From HGM12669 sp048527645 (lineage in GTDB: Bacteria > Bacillota > Clostridia > Oscillospirales > CAG-272), in contig DBGFNI010000178.1 of the NCBI GenBank assembly GCA_048527645.1, forward strand, positions 1-7,287: DNA of 7,287 bases. The letters run 5' to 3'. Shown piece after piece: positions 1-6,050 of the stretch. A program made the position numbers and the translations under genes. Position 1 is the first letter of the stretch. Each line of letters opens with the position of its first letter. The notes below the pieces were generated by a model, which was not told the DNA's origin, made no database searches, and saw nothing but the letters and a program-made list of their open reading frames with translations.

Positions 1-103
1 CTAAATCAAAGATTTAGACTATTTCGGAGAACATTGAATGACTAAAAGTTAAAATGCGTTGCATTTTAATTGGTGCTGTCGCACCTTACAAGGCTTCGCC
101 TTG
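1..103. repeat. Cluster of four compact hairpins
   Basis: Four short perfect inverted repeats with 3-4 base loops follow one another: 1-7/11-17 (CTAAATC, loop AAA), 49-57/61-69 (TTAAAATGC, loop GTT), 72-76/81-85 (GGTGC, loop TGTC) and 89-94/98-103 (CAAGGC, loop TTC). The last is followed by CTTTTAT and could act as a weak terminator for a gene to the left of the window. The stems are unlike each other in sequence, so this is not a CRISPR array or a simple tandem repeat. It may be an intergenic hairpin element or the 3' end of a structured RNA; the left edge is cut by the window. Confidence 0.55.
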
Positions 104-109
104 CTTTTA

Positions 110-118
110 TGATATAAT
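110..118 (+). promoter_or_regulatory. Extended -10 promoter before acyltransferase gene
   Basis: TGATATAAT (110-118) is a perfect -10 hexamer preceded by the TGn extension. No convincing -35 box lies 16-18 bases upstream, where the last hairpin of the cluster sits instead. Transcription would begin near 125 and leave about 110 bases of untranslated leader before the start codon at 237. Confidence 0.5.
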
Positions 119-236
119 ATGGGTAGCTTTTGTTGTGTTTTTCGCCGTTGGTATCAGCAAAGCAAGCAGGTTTTTGATCATCTTTCAAGTATTCAGACAG
201 CAAAAGAGAATCCTGCATTCAGTCAAAGGAGCGCGC

Positions 237-1271
237 ATGAAAGAAAGAATTGTGTATCTGGATGTCCTTCGTTGTTCCGCGATTTTTTTGGTCATTGTGC
301 TGCATGCAATGAACCCCATATTAATCGATGCAGCTTATTATGCAAAGCCGGTCTGGTATTTGTGTATGCTGCAGAATCCAATCAACCGAATCGGCGTTCC
401 GGTTTTCTTCATGATAAGCGGATTTTTAATGTTGAGCAATCCGAAAACCGAGAACATTTCCGAATTCTATAAAAGGCATATCCCGCGATTGTTGATACCG
501 CTAATCAGCTGGAATCTGATTTATTGGGTTTGGAACGCTGTATTCAACGGAGCAACGTTGCGAATCTCAGATTTTTTTGCTGCGCTGATTAATCAGGGCA
601 ACTCTTATCATATGTGGTTTGTCTATACGTTGATCGGAATCTATCTGATAACGCCGTTCTTGAAGAAAATCGTAAATGCGTGTAATGATTACCAATTGCT
701 GATTCTGATTGGCATTGTATTATTTCCGACGACCATCCGCCCTGTACTGAATACGGTCTTTCCGCTTTATATTTATCTGTTCCCTCCGCTTATGGAGGGG
801 TATCTCGGTTTTTATCTGGCAGGATATTTAATATGCAAGCAGCAGCTGCCACAAAAAATCCGAATGGCAGTCTATCTCGGCGGAATGATCGGATATGCGG
901 TCTGTGTGCTGGGAAACCTGGCGGCGTCTTCTCCCGAAACGGTTGAATCGCCTTTTAACGTCGGATACGGCCTTAACCACTATCTTTGCGCCACTGCCTT
1001 TATCGTATTCGTCCGTACACTGCTTGAAAAACCTAAAATTGACCGTTTGATGAAGTCCATCCATATAGAAAGGCTTTCTCAATTTGTGTTCGGCATATAC
1101 TGGTGCCATGTGATTTTTCTTGATGTCTCGGGGAGACTGCTGGGAAATTTCGGGACGATTACAGCAACGCAATTTCTGATGATACAAATTGTGTTGACGG
1201 TACTCGCTTCGCTTATATTTGCTTTTGTCATTGGAAAAATCCCGGTTCTTCGGAAACTGTTGATGATGTAG
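237..1271 (+). CDS. Acyltransferase family 3 integral membrane protein
   Basis: The product is a 344-residue polytopic membrane protein of the acyltransferase-3 family (OafA/WecH-like), which transfers acetyl or other acyl groups to surface polysaccharides, peptidoglycan or other exported glycans. The first helix carries the family's R-x10-H signature (Arg12 and His23 in YLDVLRCSAIFLVIVLHA). It is followed by VFFMISGF and by a basic segment FYKRHIPRLLIP at the cytosolic face of the next helix. About ten hydrophobic segments follow, and the length is normal for a single-domain member without a periplasmic SGNH domain. The start at 237 is chosen because AAAGGA (225-230) lies six bases upstream. 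An in-frame ATG at 54 would add 61 residues but lies upstream of the promoter -10 box. The acceptor substrate cannot be deduced. The gene appears monocistronic, because a separate promoter precedes the next gene. Confidence 0.88.
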   Translation: MKERIVYLDVLRCSAIFLVIVLHAMNPILIDAAYYAKPVWYLCMLQNPINRIGVPVFFMISGFLMLSNPKTENISEFYKRHIPRLLIPLISWNLIYWVWNAVFNGATLRISDFFAALINQGNSYHMWFVYTLIGIYLITPFLKKIVNACNDYQLLILIGIVLFPTTIRPVLNTVFPLYIYLFPPLMEGYLGFYLAGYLICKQQLPQKIRMAVYLGGMIGYAVCVLGNLAASSPETVESPFNVGYGLNHYLCATAFIVFVRTLLEKPKIDRLMKSIHIERLSQFVFGIYWCHVIFLDVSGRLLGNFGTITATQFLMIQIVLTVLASLIFAFVIGKIPVLRKLLMM

Positions 1272-1360
1272 AACTTCAAAATCGCATCCATTGTCTGCGC
1301 ACGCCTCTGCGATCAAGCATGAAACCGTCTTCTTCCTATCTTTACATATTACTCTCCAAG

Positions 1361-1389
1361 TTGACAAAAAAGCTGTTGTGTGATACCAT
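1361..1389 (+). promoter_or_regulatory. Promoter of the VanY lipoprotein gene
   Basis: A perfect -35 box TTGACA (1361-1366) is followed after 17 bases by TACCAT (1384-1389), with TGA just upstream giving an extended -10. The predicted transcript starts near 1396, about 30 bases before the start codon at 1427. This argues against the longer reading frame that opens at 1319. The rest of 1272-1360 shows no gene, and only a weak inverted repeat (1281-1286/1308-1313) without a U-tract. Confidence 0.65.
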
Positions 1390-1426
1390 ATCGTATAAGA
1401 AAACATCACATTTATACGGGTGTCAT

Positions 1427-2461
1427 ATGAAAAGAATTCACATATTGCCGATTGCAGTGATCACAGCGGCATGCCTGACCGCCTGCGGCAGTGACAGCGC
1501 TCCGGTGGCGCAGACCGCAGCGGCAGATTCTGAGACGCTTGCCGTGGCAGAGGCTGAGACGGAATCTGCGTCGGTGTCTGAGGCTGTGTCTGAAACGACG
1601 AATCCTGAGACGCTTGCCGTGACGGAGCCGGAGACAGAACCGGAGCCCGAAGCGGAAGTGATCCATGTTGCGTCGCTCTCCCTCAGTGCGTATGAGGCAA
1701 CACTGTCCATCGGTGAGTCCTTTATGCCGATTGTCACGATGTCGCCCCCGAACGCGACCGATCTGTCGGAGATCTGGTGGTCGGACAACACCGCGGTTGC
1801 AAAGGTGAATTACTACGGCAATATTACCGCCGTGGGTGCGGGCGAGTGCACGGTGACGGTTGTCTCTGCGGATAACCATGACGCTTCCGCTGTATTTCAT
1901 GTGACCGTCTCCCCTCCGCCTCCCGAGCCTGAGCAAAAGGAGGTCACCGGGGTGACGTACATCGGCGGGATACTGATCGCAAACAAGTCGTATCCTCTCC
2001 CAAAAGACTACAACCCGGGAAACGATCCTGAAGCAACAGCCGCACTGTATACAATGTTTGCTGCGGCGGCAGAGGATGGGTGCAATATGTTCGTTGTCTC
2101 AGGATTCAGAAGCTATGAGACACAGAATTGGCTCTACAATTCCTATGTGCAGCGGGACGGCGTTGAGGCTGCCGACCGATATTCTGCGCGTCCCGGATAT
2201 TCCGAGCATCAAACAGGGCTCGCGTTCGATATCAACAGCACCAGTGACTCCTTTGCATCGACAAAGGAAGCGCAGTGGCTCGCGGAAAATGCATACAGGT
2301 ATGGATTCATCCTGCGATATCCACAGGGAAAGGAGCATATCACAGGATATATGTTCGAGCCGTGGCACTACAGATATGTCGGAATTGAGAATGCGCGGCG
2401 CATCTTTGAGAGCGGGCTCACCATTGAGGAATACCTTGGAATCACATCGTGCTATTCGTGA
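1427..2461 (+). CDS. VanY-type D-Ala-D-Ala carboxypeptidase lipoprotein with Ig-like domain
   Basis: The product is a 344-residue exported M15B-family metallopeptidase, expected to remove the terminal D-alanine from peptidoglycan stem peptides at the outer face of the membrane. Residues 1-20 form a lipoprotein signal peptide with lipobox LTAC (lipid-modified Cys20). Residues 35-78 are a Thr/Glu/Pro-rich spacer with an internal repeat. Residues 79-162 resemble a bacterial Ig-like (Big_2) domain (SLSIGESFMPIV-like strands, ending ITAVGAGECTVTV). Residues 175-340 are the VanY domain. The active-site set is complete: SGFRSY (Arg228), SEHQTGLAFD (zinc ligands His261 and Asp268) and EPWH (catalytic Glu311, zinc ligand His314). 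The start at 1427 gives the signal peptide and fits the promoter, although the ribosome site (ACGGGTG region) is weak. The last seven residues (GITSCYS) may come from fusion with the degraded GGDEF sequence that follows. No vancomycin-resistance genes are nearby, so a housekeeping role is likelier than resistance. Confidence 0.9.
   Translation: MKRIHILPIAVITAACLTACGSDSAPVAQTAAADSETLAVAEAETESASVSEAVSETTNPETLAVTEPETEPEPEAEVIHVASLSLSAYEATLSIGESFMPIVTMSPPNATDLSEIWWSDNTAVAKVNYYGNITAVGAGECTVTVVSADNHDASAVFHVTVSPPPPEPEQKEVTGVTYIGGILIANKSYPLPKDYNPGNDPEATAALYTMFAAAAEDGCNMFVVSGFRSYETQNWLYNSYVQRDGVEAADRYSARPGYSEHQTGLAFDINSTSDSFASTKEAQWLAENAYRYGFILRYPQGKEHITGYMFEPWHYRYVGIENARRIFESGLTIEEYLGITSCYS
1530..1621 (+). 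repeat. 17-bp direct repeat inside the lipoprotein spacer
   Basis: CTGAGACGCTTGCCGTG occurs at 1530-1546 and again at 1605-1621, exactly 75 bases (25 codons) apart and in the same frame. Both copies encode the ETLAV motif of the Glu/Thr-rich spacer between the lipid-anchored cysteine and the Ig-like domain. The spacer probably grew by an in-frame duplication, and its length may vary between strains. Confidence 0.7.
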
Positions 2462-2600
2462 GGATGCTAATACAGATTGCTATCGGATCGGCGGCGATGA
2501 CGCGCAGATGAGCGCAGAGCAGCTCTACGCCAAGGCCGACGCAGAAATGTATCGCTGCAAGCGGGAGAGCCGGAAAGCGGTGGAAAACAACGGAAACTGA
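2462..2600 (+). pseudogene. Remnant of a GGDEF diguanylate cyclase domain
   Basis: Read in the frame ending at the TGA at 2598-2600, the sequence gives CYRIGGDDA, then SAEQLYAKADAEMYRCKRES and a short tail. The first piece matches the active-site segment of diguanylate cyclases (YRIGGDEF); the second matches the end of the same domain (ADxAMYxxKxxxR). In an intact domain roughly 50 residues separate them, and here they are almost joined. The GG(D/E)EF motif is broken to GGDDA, and the N-terminal part of the domain is missing. The frame overlaps the end of the VanY gene, and matching residues (AIREDANTD) may begin near 2443. There is no ribosome site of its own. This is best read as a fossil left by two deletions, not as an expressed cyclase. 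Confidence 0.72.
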
Positions 2601-2604
2601 TCAT

Positions 2605-2648
2605 CAACAAAAAAGATGGCTGATTGTAATCAGCCATCTTTTTTGTTG
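2605..2648. terminator. Bidirectional terminator between convergent genes
   Basis: A perfect 21-bp stem (2605-2625 pairing with 2628-2648) encloses a GC-rich core AGATGGCTGATT and is flanked by an A-run on the left and a T-run on the right. It therefore gives a U-tract in either direction. It sits between the plus-strand VanY gene plus GGDEF remnant and the 3' end of the minus-strand PH-domain operon, and probably ends both transcripts. It may originally have been the terminator of the lost cyclase gene. Confidence 0.9.
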
Positions 2649-2702
2649 TTCCGATGTTTTGAAATGCCGCGGTGTCCCGCGCGCCAAAGACCGTTCAACC
2701 GA

Positions 2703-3122
2703 TCAGCTGTGCCAATCGCCGTCGTCGTCCGTCATGTCCTCGCCGTCGTCCGCGTCGATCAGCTCGCGCATACCCACGCGGCGCTTTTGCCGCTCCTCCT
2801 CAACCATTTCGGACAGCATTTCCTTGACATGCTTGGCGTCCCGGATGTGCAAAATGTCAAAATCCGAGCTGCTCTTATCGCCGGAGCAGCAATGAATCGT
2901 CCCCAGGCCGAACATCCGCTCCCACAGCGAGCGGCGCAGCGTAATATCCATAATCCGATACAGGCGAATCTCATCCTCCGTACGGGAGAAGAAGCCCGTG
3001 TCAATCAACAGCTTGTCCCGCAGCAGAAAATATCTGGTGAAGGACCACGGCAGCCCGAAAAAGATCCGTTTTCTGTCCTGCCATACAAATTTTTGCTCTG
3101 CCGTTGCATTTTCTCTGCTCAT
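2703..3122 (-). CDS. Small bacterial PH-domain protein
   Basis: The product is a 139-residue soluble protein that resembles the bacterial PH domain family (bPH_2, formerly DUF304, as in YdbS/YdbT). Residues 12-108 show the pattern of that fold: FFGLPWSFTRYFLLRDKLLIDTGF, then DEIRLYRIMDI, then LWERMFGLGTIHCCSGD and a final helix (KHVKEMLSEMVEEER). Unlike many members it has no membrane segments. It ends in a very acidic tail (residues 123-136, mostly Asp and Glu). The start at 3122 is supported by GAGGA seven bases upstream. The gene lies 22 bases after the stop of the VanY-like gene and is the last of a three-gene operon. Bacterial PH domains are mostly uncharacterised, so a role as an adaptor at the membrane is inference. 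Confidence 0.8.
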   Translation of the reverse strand: MSRENATAEQKFVWQDRKRIFFGLPWSFTRYFLLRDKLLIDTGFFSRTEDEIRLYRIMDITLRRSLWERMFGLGTIHCCSGDKSSSDFDILHIRDAKHVKEMLSEMVEEERQKRRVGMRELIDADDGEDMTDDDGDWHS

Positions 3123-3144
3123 TTTACTGTCCTCACATTCTTTG

Positions 3145-4749
3145 TTAATACCCTCGGTTTTCCAAGTCTTTCAGATATTCCTCCAGGCATTTGTTCTCCT
3201 GATACATGCGCATCGCATGGAATCTGCCGACATACCGGAAGTGCCACGGTGAATATGCCACACCCGTGATTTCCACCTTGTCAGTGGGATAACGGAGAAT
3301 AAAGCCGTATTTCCAGGAATTCTGGGCAAGCCACTCGCCCGCGGGCGTGCTGCCGAAACTGACATCCTGTGCGCCGTTCTCCTGATAAATATCACAGCTC
3401 AGACCGGTTTGATTTTCCACCGTTCCCGGCGGTGTGGTGATCTTTTTATTGTTGTAATAATATGCGATATCCGCGTAGCTCTGATATGCCTCATACACCC
3501 AGACGTCTTCCATACCGTTGGCGCGCATATCCATAAACATCGCGCGCAGCGCCATCTCCGCTGTCGGGTCCATATACCGGGCCTTGATGCCGTCCCGTAT
3601 TTCGTACTGCACCTCGTTCATATTTTCCCGGGAGGGCTCGTTTTCCGCGGCGATCGGGTGTTCCTTGCTGACCAAAGTCAGATAGTCGTCCCGGTTCGAG
3701 GGTGCCATATACTGTTCATAATCCCCAAGCTCTGCAACAAAGCCGAGCGCAGAGGAGGGGTCGTTTTCCTCCAGATGCATCATCGGCGCCACACTTTTCA
3801 AAAGAAAACGTATGCTTTGTACCGGCTCGTCCTTTTTGACCTCAAGCGGATCGAGCTTCTCGTTGACATATTCCCGGACAACCGTCAAGGTTTTTTTCTT
3901 CTGCACGCACCGAATGCCCAGTACATAGTTGGAAACAAAATCATAGGGCACCCAAACAGAGCCGTCCTCCAGACGCGCGGGTCCCTCCATCTGCCACTCC
4001 ATCCCGTTGACCACTGCCCAAGCATCCCCGAAACGGAACAGCACGCTCTCGTCATAATTGTCCGAAGCCGTGAAACGCCGCTGCTTTTCGTCCCCGGTCA
4101 CAATCATGCCGCACATCTTTGCAATATCGCTGAAATTGATATACAAAACGCCATCGTAAAAGCTCTGACTCTCATCCTGCTTTTTCACCACCGGCGCCGC
4201 GTCCCCGGTCGCCCCGGTTCTGCCGAACTGATAGGTCATGCCGTATGTATCCGTAGAAAAGGAGATGCGCAAAAAGAACTGGAAGCATAACACCGCAACC
4301 AGCAGCAGCGCGACAAACATCACGGCAAACAGGCGCAGACGCGCCCGCCATACCCGCTTTCGCTGCGGCTTGTAGAATTCCCGCTGCCTGCGCTTTCGTT
4401 CCGCCTGCTCCTGCTTCTGCGCTTTGCGCGCCTGCTCTTGCTGTCGGCGGCGCTGCTCCAGCGCGCGCTGTCTCTGCGCCTCCCGCTGCTGCTCGGCGCG
4501 TTTGCGTGCCGCTTCTCGGGATGCTGCGCTCTGCTGCCGCGCGTGATCGGCACGCGGGGCATTTTGCTGCCCGCTGCGCCGCGCCGCCGTCGGGCGGCTC
4601 TCTTCCCTGCGCGGCTGACCGTACACCGCGGGACGGCTGTAAACGGAGGAATTGCTCCCCCCGCGATGCGCACTTGTACGCGGCGGGACATGGGCTGAGG
4701 CATGCTTTTGCTTCCGATCTGTGTCGGATTCTCTTCTTTCCATATTCAT
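3145..4749 (-). CDS. Membrane-anchored protein with copper-amine-oxidase-N-like stalk and degenerate VanY domain
   Basis: The product is a 534-residue membrane protein. Residues 1-64 are basic and disordered. Residues 65-128 are rich in Gln, Arg, Ala and Glu and probably form a cytosolic coiled coil. Residues 138-160 are one membrane helix. Residues 197-292 resemble a copper amine oxidase N-terminal-type stalk (two halves, the second reading EDGSVWVPYDFVSNYVLGI). Residues 380-528 have the VanY (M15B) fold with landmarks conserved with the plus-strand VanY (YGFILRYP, PWHFRYVG, LEEYL). Key catalytic residues are changed: the zinc ligand His of SEHQTG is Asn446 (VENQTGLSCD), the catalytic Glu before PWH is Ser500, and the conserved Arg is Gln423. 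Asp453 and His503 remain. It is therefore probably a non-catalytic, possibly peptidoglycan-binding, VanY relative. A second ATG (Met3, 4743) has AGGAGG seven bases upstream and may be the true start; residue numbers here count from 4749. Confidence 0.85.
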   Translation of the reverse strand: MNMERRESDTDRKQKHASAHVPPRTSAHRGGSNSSVYSRPAVYGQPRREESRPTAARRSGQQNAPRADHARQQSAASREAARKRAEQQREAQRQRALEQRRRQQEQARKAQKQEQAERKRRQREFYKPQRKRVWRARLRLFAVMFVALLLVAVLCFQFFLRISFSTDTYGMTYQFGRTGATGDAAPVVKKQDESQSFYDGVLYINFSDIAKMCGMIVTGDEKQRRFTASDNYDESVLFRFGDAWAVVNGMEWQMEGPARLEDGSVWVPYDFVSNYVLGIRCVQKKKTLTVVREYVNEKLDPLEVKKDEPVQSIRFLLKSVAPMMHLEENDPSSALGFVAELGDYEQYMAPSNRDDYLTLVSKEHPIAAENEPSRENMNEVQYEIRDGIKARYMDPTAEMALRAMFMDMRANGMEDVWVYEAYQSYADIAYYYNNKKITTPPGTVENQTGLSCDIYQENGAQDVSFGSTPAGEWLAQNSWKYGFILRYPTDKVEITGVAYSPWHFRYVGRFHAMRMYQENKCLEEYLKDLENRGY

Positions 4750-4776
4750 GCCTCCTCTCCGTCTAAAGTGATACGC

Positions 4777-5421
4777 TTATTGTTCCGCCGTGTCCCCTTC
4801 CTGCTCGTGGCAGGTAATCATCACATCTGCATAAGGCAGGGTGCAGATCATGTCGCACATCTCGTGCCATTCCTGCAATTTATGGTTTCTTCTTGCATAA
4901 TATATATTGGTCAGCGTCTCATAATTCATGGTCACCGTCCGCATCTGATTGTAGGAGGATGGCAAAAACTGAATCATGTCATACCAATATTTTTTGTCCT
5001 TGGTCTGCAAATAGCTCTGACGCAGAACCTCCAGATAGGCAATCACCCCGTCAAACTGCCGCAGCGTTTCCTCCGTCATGTGATCGCAGGAAAAATCGTC
5101 ACGGGAAAAAGCCTTCGCGTGAATTTTGTGCATCGTGGAGGTGGAATTGGCAACCGTCGCCACCTTGTAGGTGTCAAACTCCTTCCACCAATACAGCGGC
5201 GCCGTAATGTCCACAGAAACAAAAATCTGTCGGATGAATTTGCGGTGATCGCTCCCCGCGCGGCAAAGGCGCCCCACCAAATTCAGATCCGCCTCACCTA
5301 AAACATATTGATGATTCTCGTCATAATAGCTGTCGCTGCGCTCCCAGCTGCTGAGCGGGTTCCGTGCGCCGCGCATGGCATTTTCCAGATTCATGACAGA
5401 AATTTTGTCAAAACGGATCAT
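4777..5421 (-). CDS. Conserved protein of unknown function, possible ThyX-fold relative
   Basis: The product is a 214-residue cytosolic protein, first gene of the three-gene minus-strand operon. I cannot give it a function. The central stretch (about residues 58-100: HRKFIRQIFVSVDITAPLYW, then WKEFDTYKVATVANSTSTMH) is laid out like the FAD/dUMP-binding core of flavin-dependent thymidylate synthase ThyX, where the equivalent segment reads roughly RHRxxSxNExSxR. The defining RHR and Arg/Glu residues are absent, so thymidylate synthase activity is unlikely. The second half is helical and rich in Tyr, Gln and Trp (YWYDMIQFLPSSYNQMRTVT). The start at 5421 is chosen for AGGAG seven bases upstream; the frame could extend to 5508, but that extension is low-complexity (Ala/Arg). 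The stop is about 30 bases before the next gene, indicating co-transcription with the VanY-like and PH-domain genes. Confidence 0.75.
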   Translation of the reverse strand: MIRFDKISVMNLENAMRGARNPLSSWERSDSYYDENHQYVLGEADLNLVGRLCRAGSDHRKFIRQIFVSVDITAPLYWWKEFDTYKVATVANSTSTMHKIHAKAFSRDDFSCDHMTEETLRQFDGVIAYLEVLRQSYLQTKDKKYWYDMIQFLPSSYNQMRTVTMNYETLTNIYYARRNHKLQEWHEMCDMICTLPYADVMITCHEQEGDTAEQ

Positions 5422-5465
5422 AGTGTTTCTCCTGTTCTGTGAAGTAGTTGCTTGTGCCCCGCCCC

Positions 5466-5478
5466 GCCGCTTTGCGGC
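5466..5478 (-). other. GC-rich hairpin in the 5' leader of the minus-strand operon
   Basis: GCCGC (5466-5470) and GCGGC (5474-5478) enclose a three-base loop within the roughly 110-base leader upstream of the start at 5421. The surrounding sequence is strongly GC-rich (about 5455-5490). There is no U-tract on either side, so it is not a terminator; it could stabilise the mRNA or slow translation. No known riboswitch core is recognisable. Confidence 0.35.
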
Positions 5479-5532
5479 TGCAGCGGGCGCAGAACGGCGA
5501 AATTGCATCGGTTCTGCCAGTAATACATTATG

Positions 5533-5561
5533 ATTATATCACAAAATGCTCCGTGTGAAAA
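5533..5561 (-). promoter_or_regulatory. Promoter of the minus-strand three-gene operon
   Basis: On the minus strand TTTTCA (5561-5556) and TATAAT (5538-5533) are 17 bases apart, and TGA directly before the hexamer makes an extended -10. Transcription would start near 5526 and leave a leader of about 105 bases before the ATG at 5421. It is divergent from the tRNA promoter at 5663-5691. The 100 bases between the two promoters are AT-rich and contain only a weak inverted repeat (5586-5592/5618-5624). Confidence 0.65.
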
Positions 5562-5662
5562 GACCTTTTCCAAATTTGTTTTTCGATTTCCCCCACCGTT
5601 CCCCGAAATCTGCAATTGGGAAATATTTCTGTGAGAAAAGGCAAAAAAATCTTTCAAAACTA

Positions 5663-5691
5663 TTGACAAGCGCCCCCAAACGTGGTATTCT
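5663..5691 (+). promoter_or_regulatory. Promoter of the tRNA operon
   Basis: A consensus -35 box TTGACA (5663-5668) is followed after 17 bases by TATTCT (5686-5691), preceded by TGG as an extended -10. Transcription would begin near 5698, about 16 bases before the mature 5' end of tRNA-Leu, which is typical for a stable-RNA promoter. Confidence 0.75.
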
Positions 5692-5713
5692 ATTAGAGTA
5701 CAAAAGAGGGTAC

Positions 5714-5802
5714 GCCGGAATGGCGGAATAGGTAGACGCCCGGGACTTAAAATCCCGTGGGATGTAAATCCCGTACCGGTTCAAGCCCGGTTTCCGGCAC
5801 CA
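5714..5802 (+). tRNA. tRNA-Leu (anticodon TAA)
   Basis: An 89-base class II tRNA with encoded CCA. The acceptor stem is GCCGGAA (5714-5720) with TTCCGGC (5792-5798), then ACCA. The anticodon stem CGGGA/TCCCG encloses CTTAAAA, giving anticodon TAA, which reads UUA/UUG leucine codons. A long variable arm (GGGA...TCCC) is present as expected for leucine. The T arm is ACCGG, TTCAAGC, CCGGT, fully paired. Confidence 0.96.
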
Positions 5803-5803
5803 A

Positions 5804-5844
5804 ATGGGACGGAAGCCGAAGCGCTTGCACGCCTTCCCTCCCAT
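5804..5844 (+). other. Hairpin in the tRNA spacer
   Basis: ATGGGA (5804-5809) pairs with TCCCAT (5839-5844), and GGAAG (5811-5815) pairs with CTTCC (5833-5837), with a single C opposite C between the two helices. It fills the spacer between tRNA-Leu and initiator tRNA-Met in the shared precursor. There is no U-tract, so it more likely guides RNA processing than ends transcription. Confidence 0.5.
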
Positions 5845-5849
5845 CATAT

Positions 5850-5926
<77 letters not shown>

Positions 5927-5933
5927 TATCGAG

Positions 5934-5976
5934 TGGATGTAACTGATTTCAGTTACATCCATTTTGTTTTTTCTTT
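5934..5976 (+). terminator. Terminator of the tRNA operon
   Basis: A perfect 12-bp stem TGGATGTAACTG (5934-5945) with CAGTTACATCCA (5950-5961) and loop ATTT is followed by a long T-rich tract (5962-5975). It starts eight bases after the CCA end of the initiator tRNA and is a strong intrinsic terminator, which separates the tRNA operon from the downstream leader and RNase III gene. Confidence 0.93.
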
Positions 5977-6013
5977 GGCGTCCCATTCGTATCAGCGAAT
6001 TATCCCCAATCCC

Positions 6014-6042
6014 TTGAAATTCTTCGGGGAATGTGCTATAAT
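6014..6042 (+). promoter_or_regulatory. Promoter of the structured leader and RNase III gene
   Basis: TTGAAA (6014-6019) and TATAAT (6037-6042) are separated by 17 bases, with TGC giving an extended -10. Transcription should start near 6049-6051, only a few bases before the first strand of the leader's closing stem (6053). A small inverted repeat TCCCC/GGGGA (6003-6007/6026-6030) spans the -35 box and could be an operator, though this is weak. Confidence 0.8.
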
Positions 6043-6050
6043 AACATTTA

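Noticed and set aside
1..103. CRISPR array
   Set aside because: The hairpins differ in sequence and there are no regular repeats with unique spacers.
54..236. Possible 61-residue N-terminal extension of the acyltransferase
   Set aside because: It begins upstream of the -10 box at 113-118, has no ribosome site, and the family's first helix begins directly after the Met at 237.
1281..1313. Inverted repeat ATCGCA/TGCGAT after the acyltransferase gene as a terminator
   Set aside because: The stem has only six pairs, the loop is over 20 bases and no T-tract follows.
1319..1426. Upstream in-frame start of the VanY lipoprotein
   Set aside because: The promoter at 1361-1389 lies inside this stretch, and only the start at 1427 gives a proper lipoprotein signal peptide.
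3409..4290. Long plus-strand open frame opposite the VanY-like gene
   Set aside because: It has no ribosome site or recognisable domain and is the antisense shadow of a well-supported minus-strand gene.
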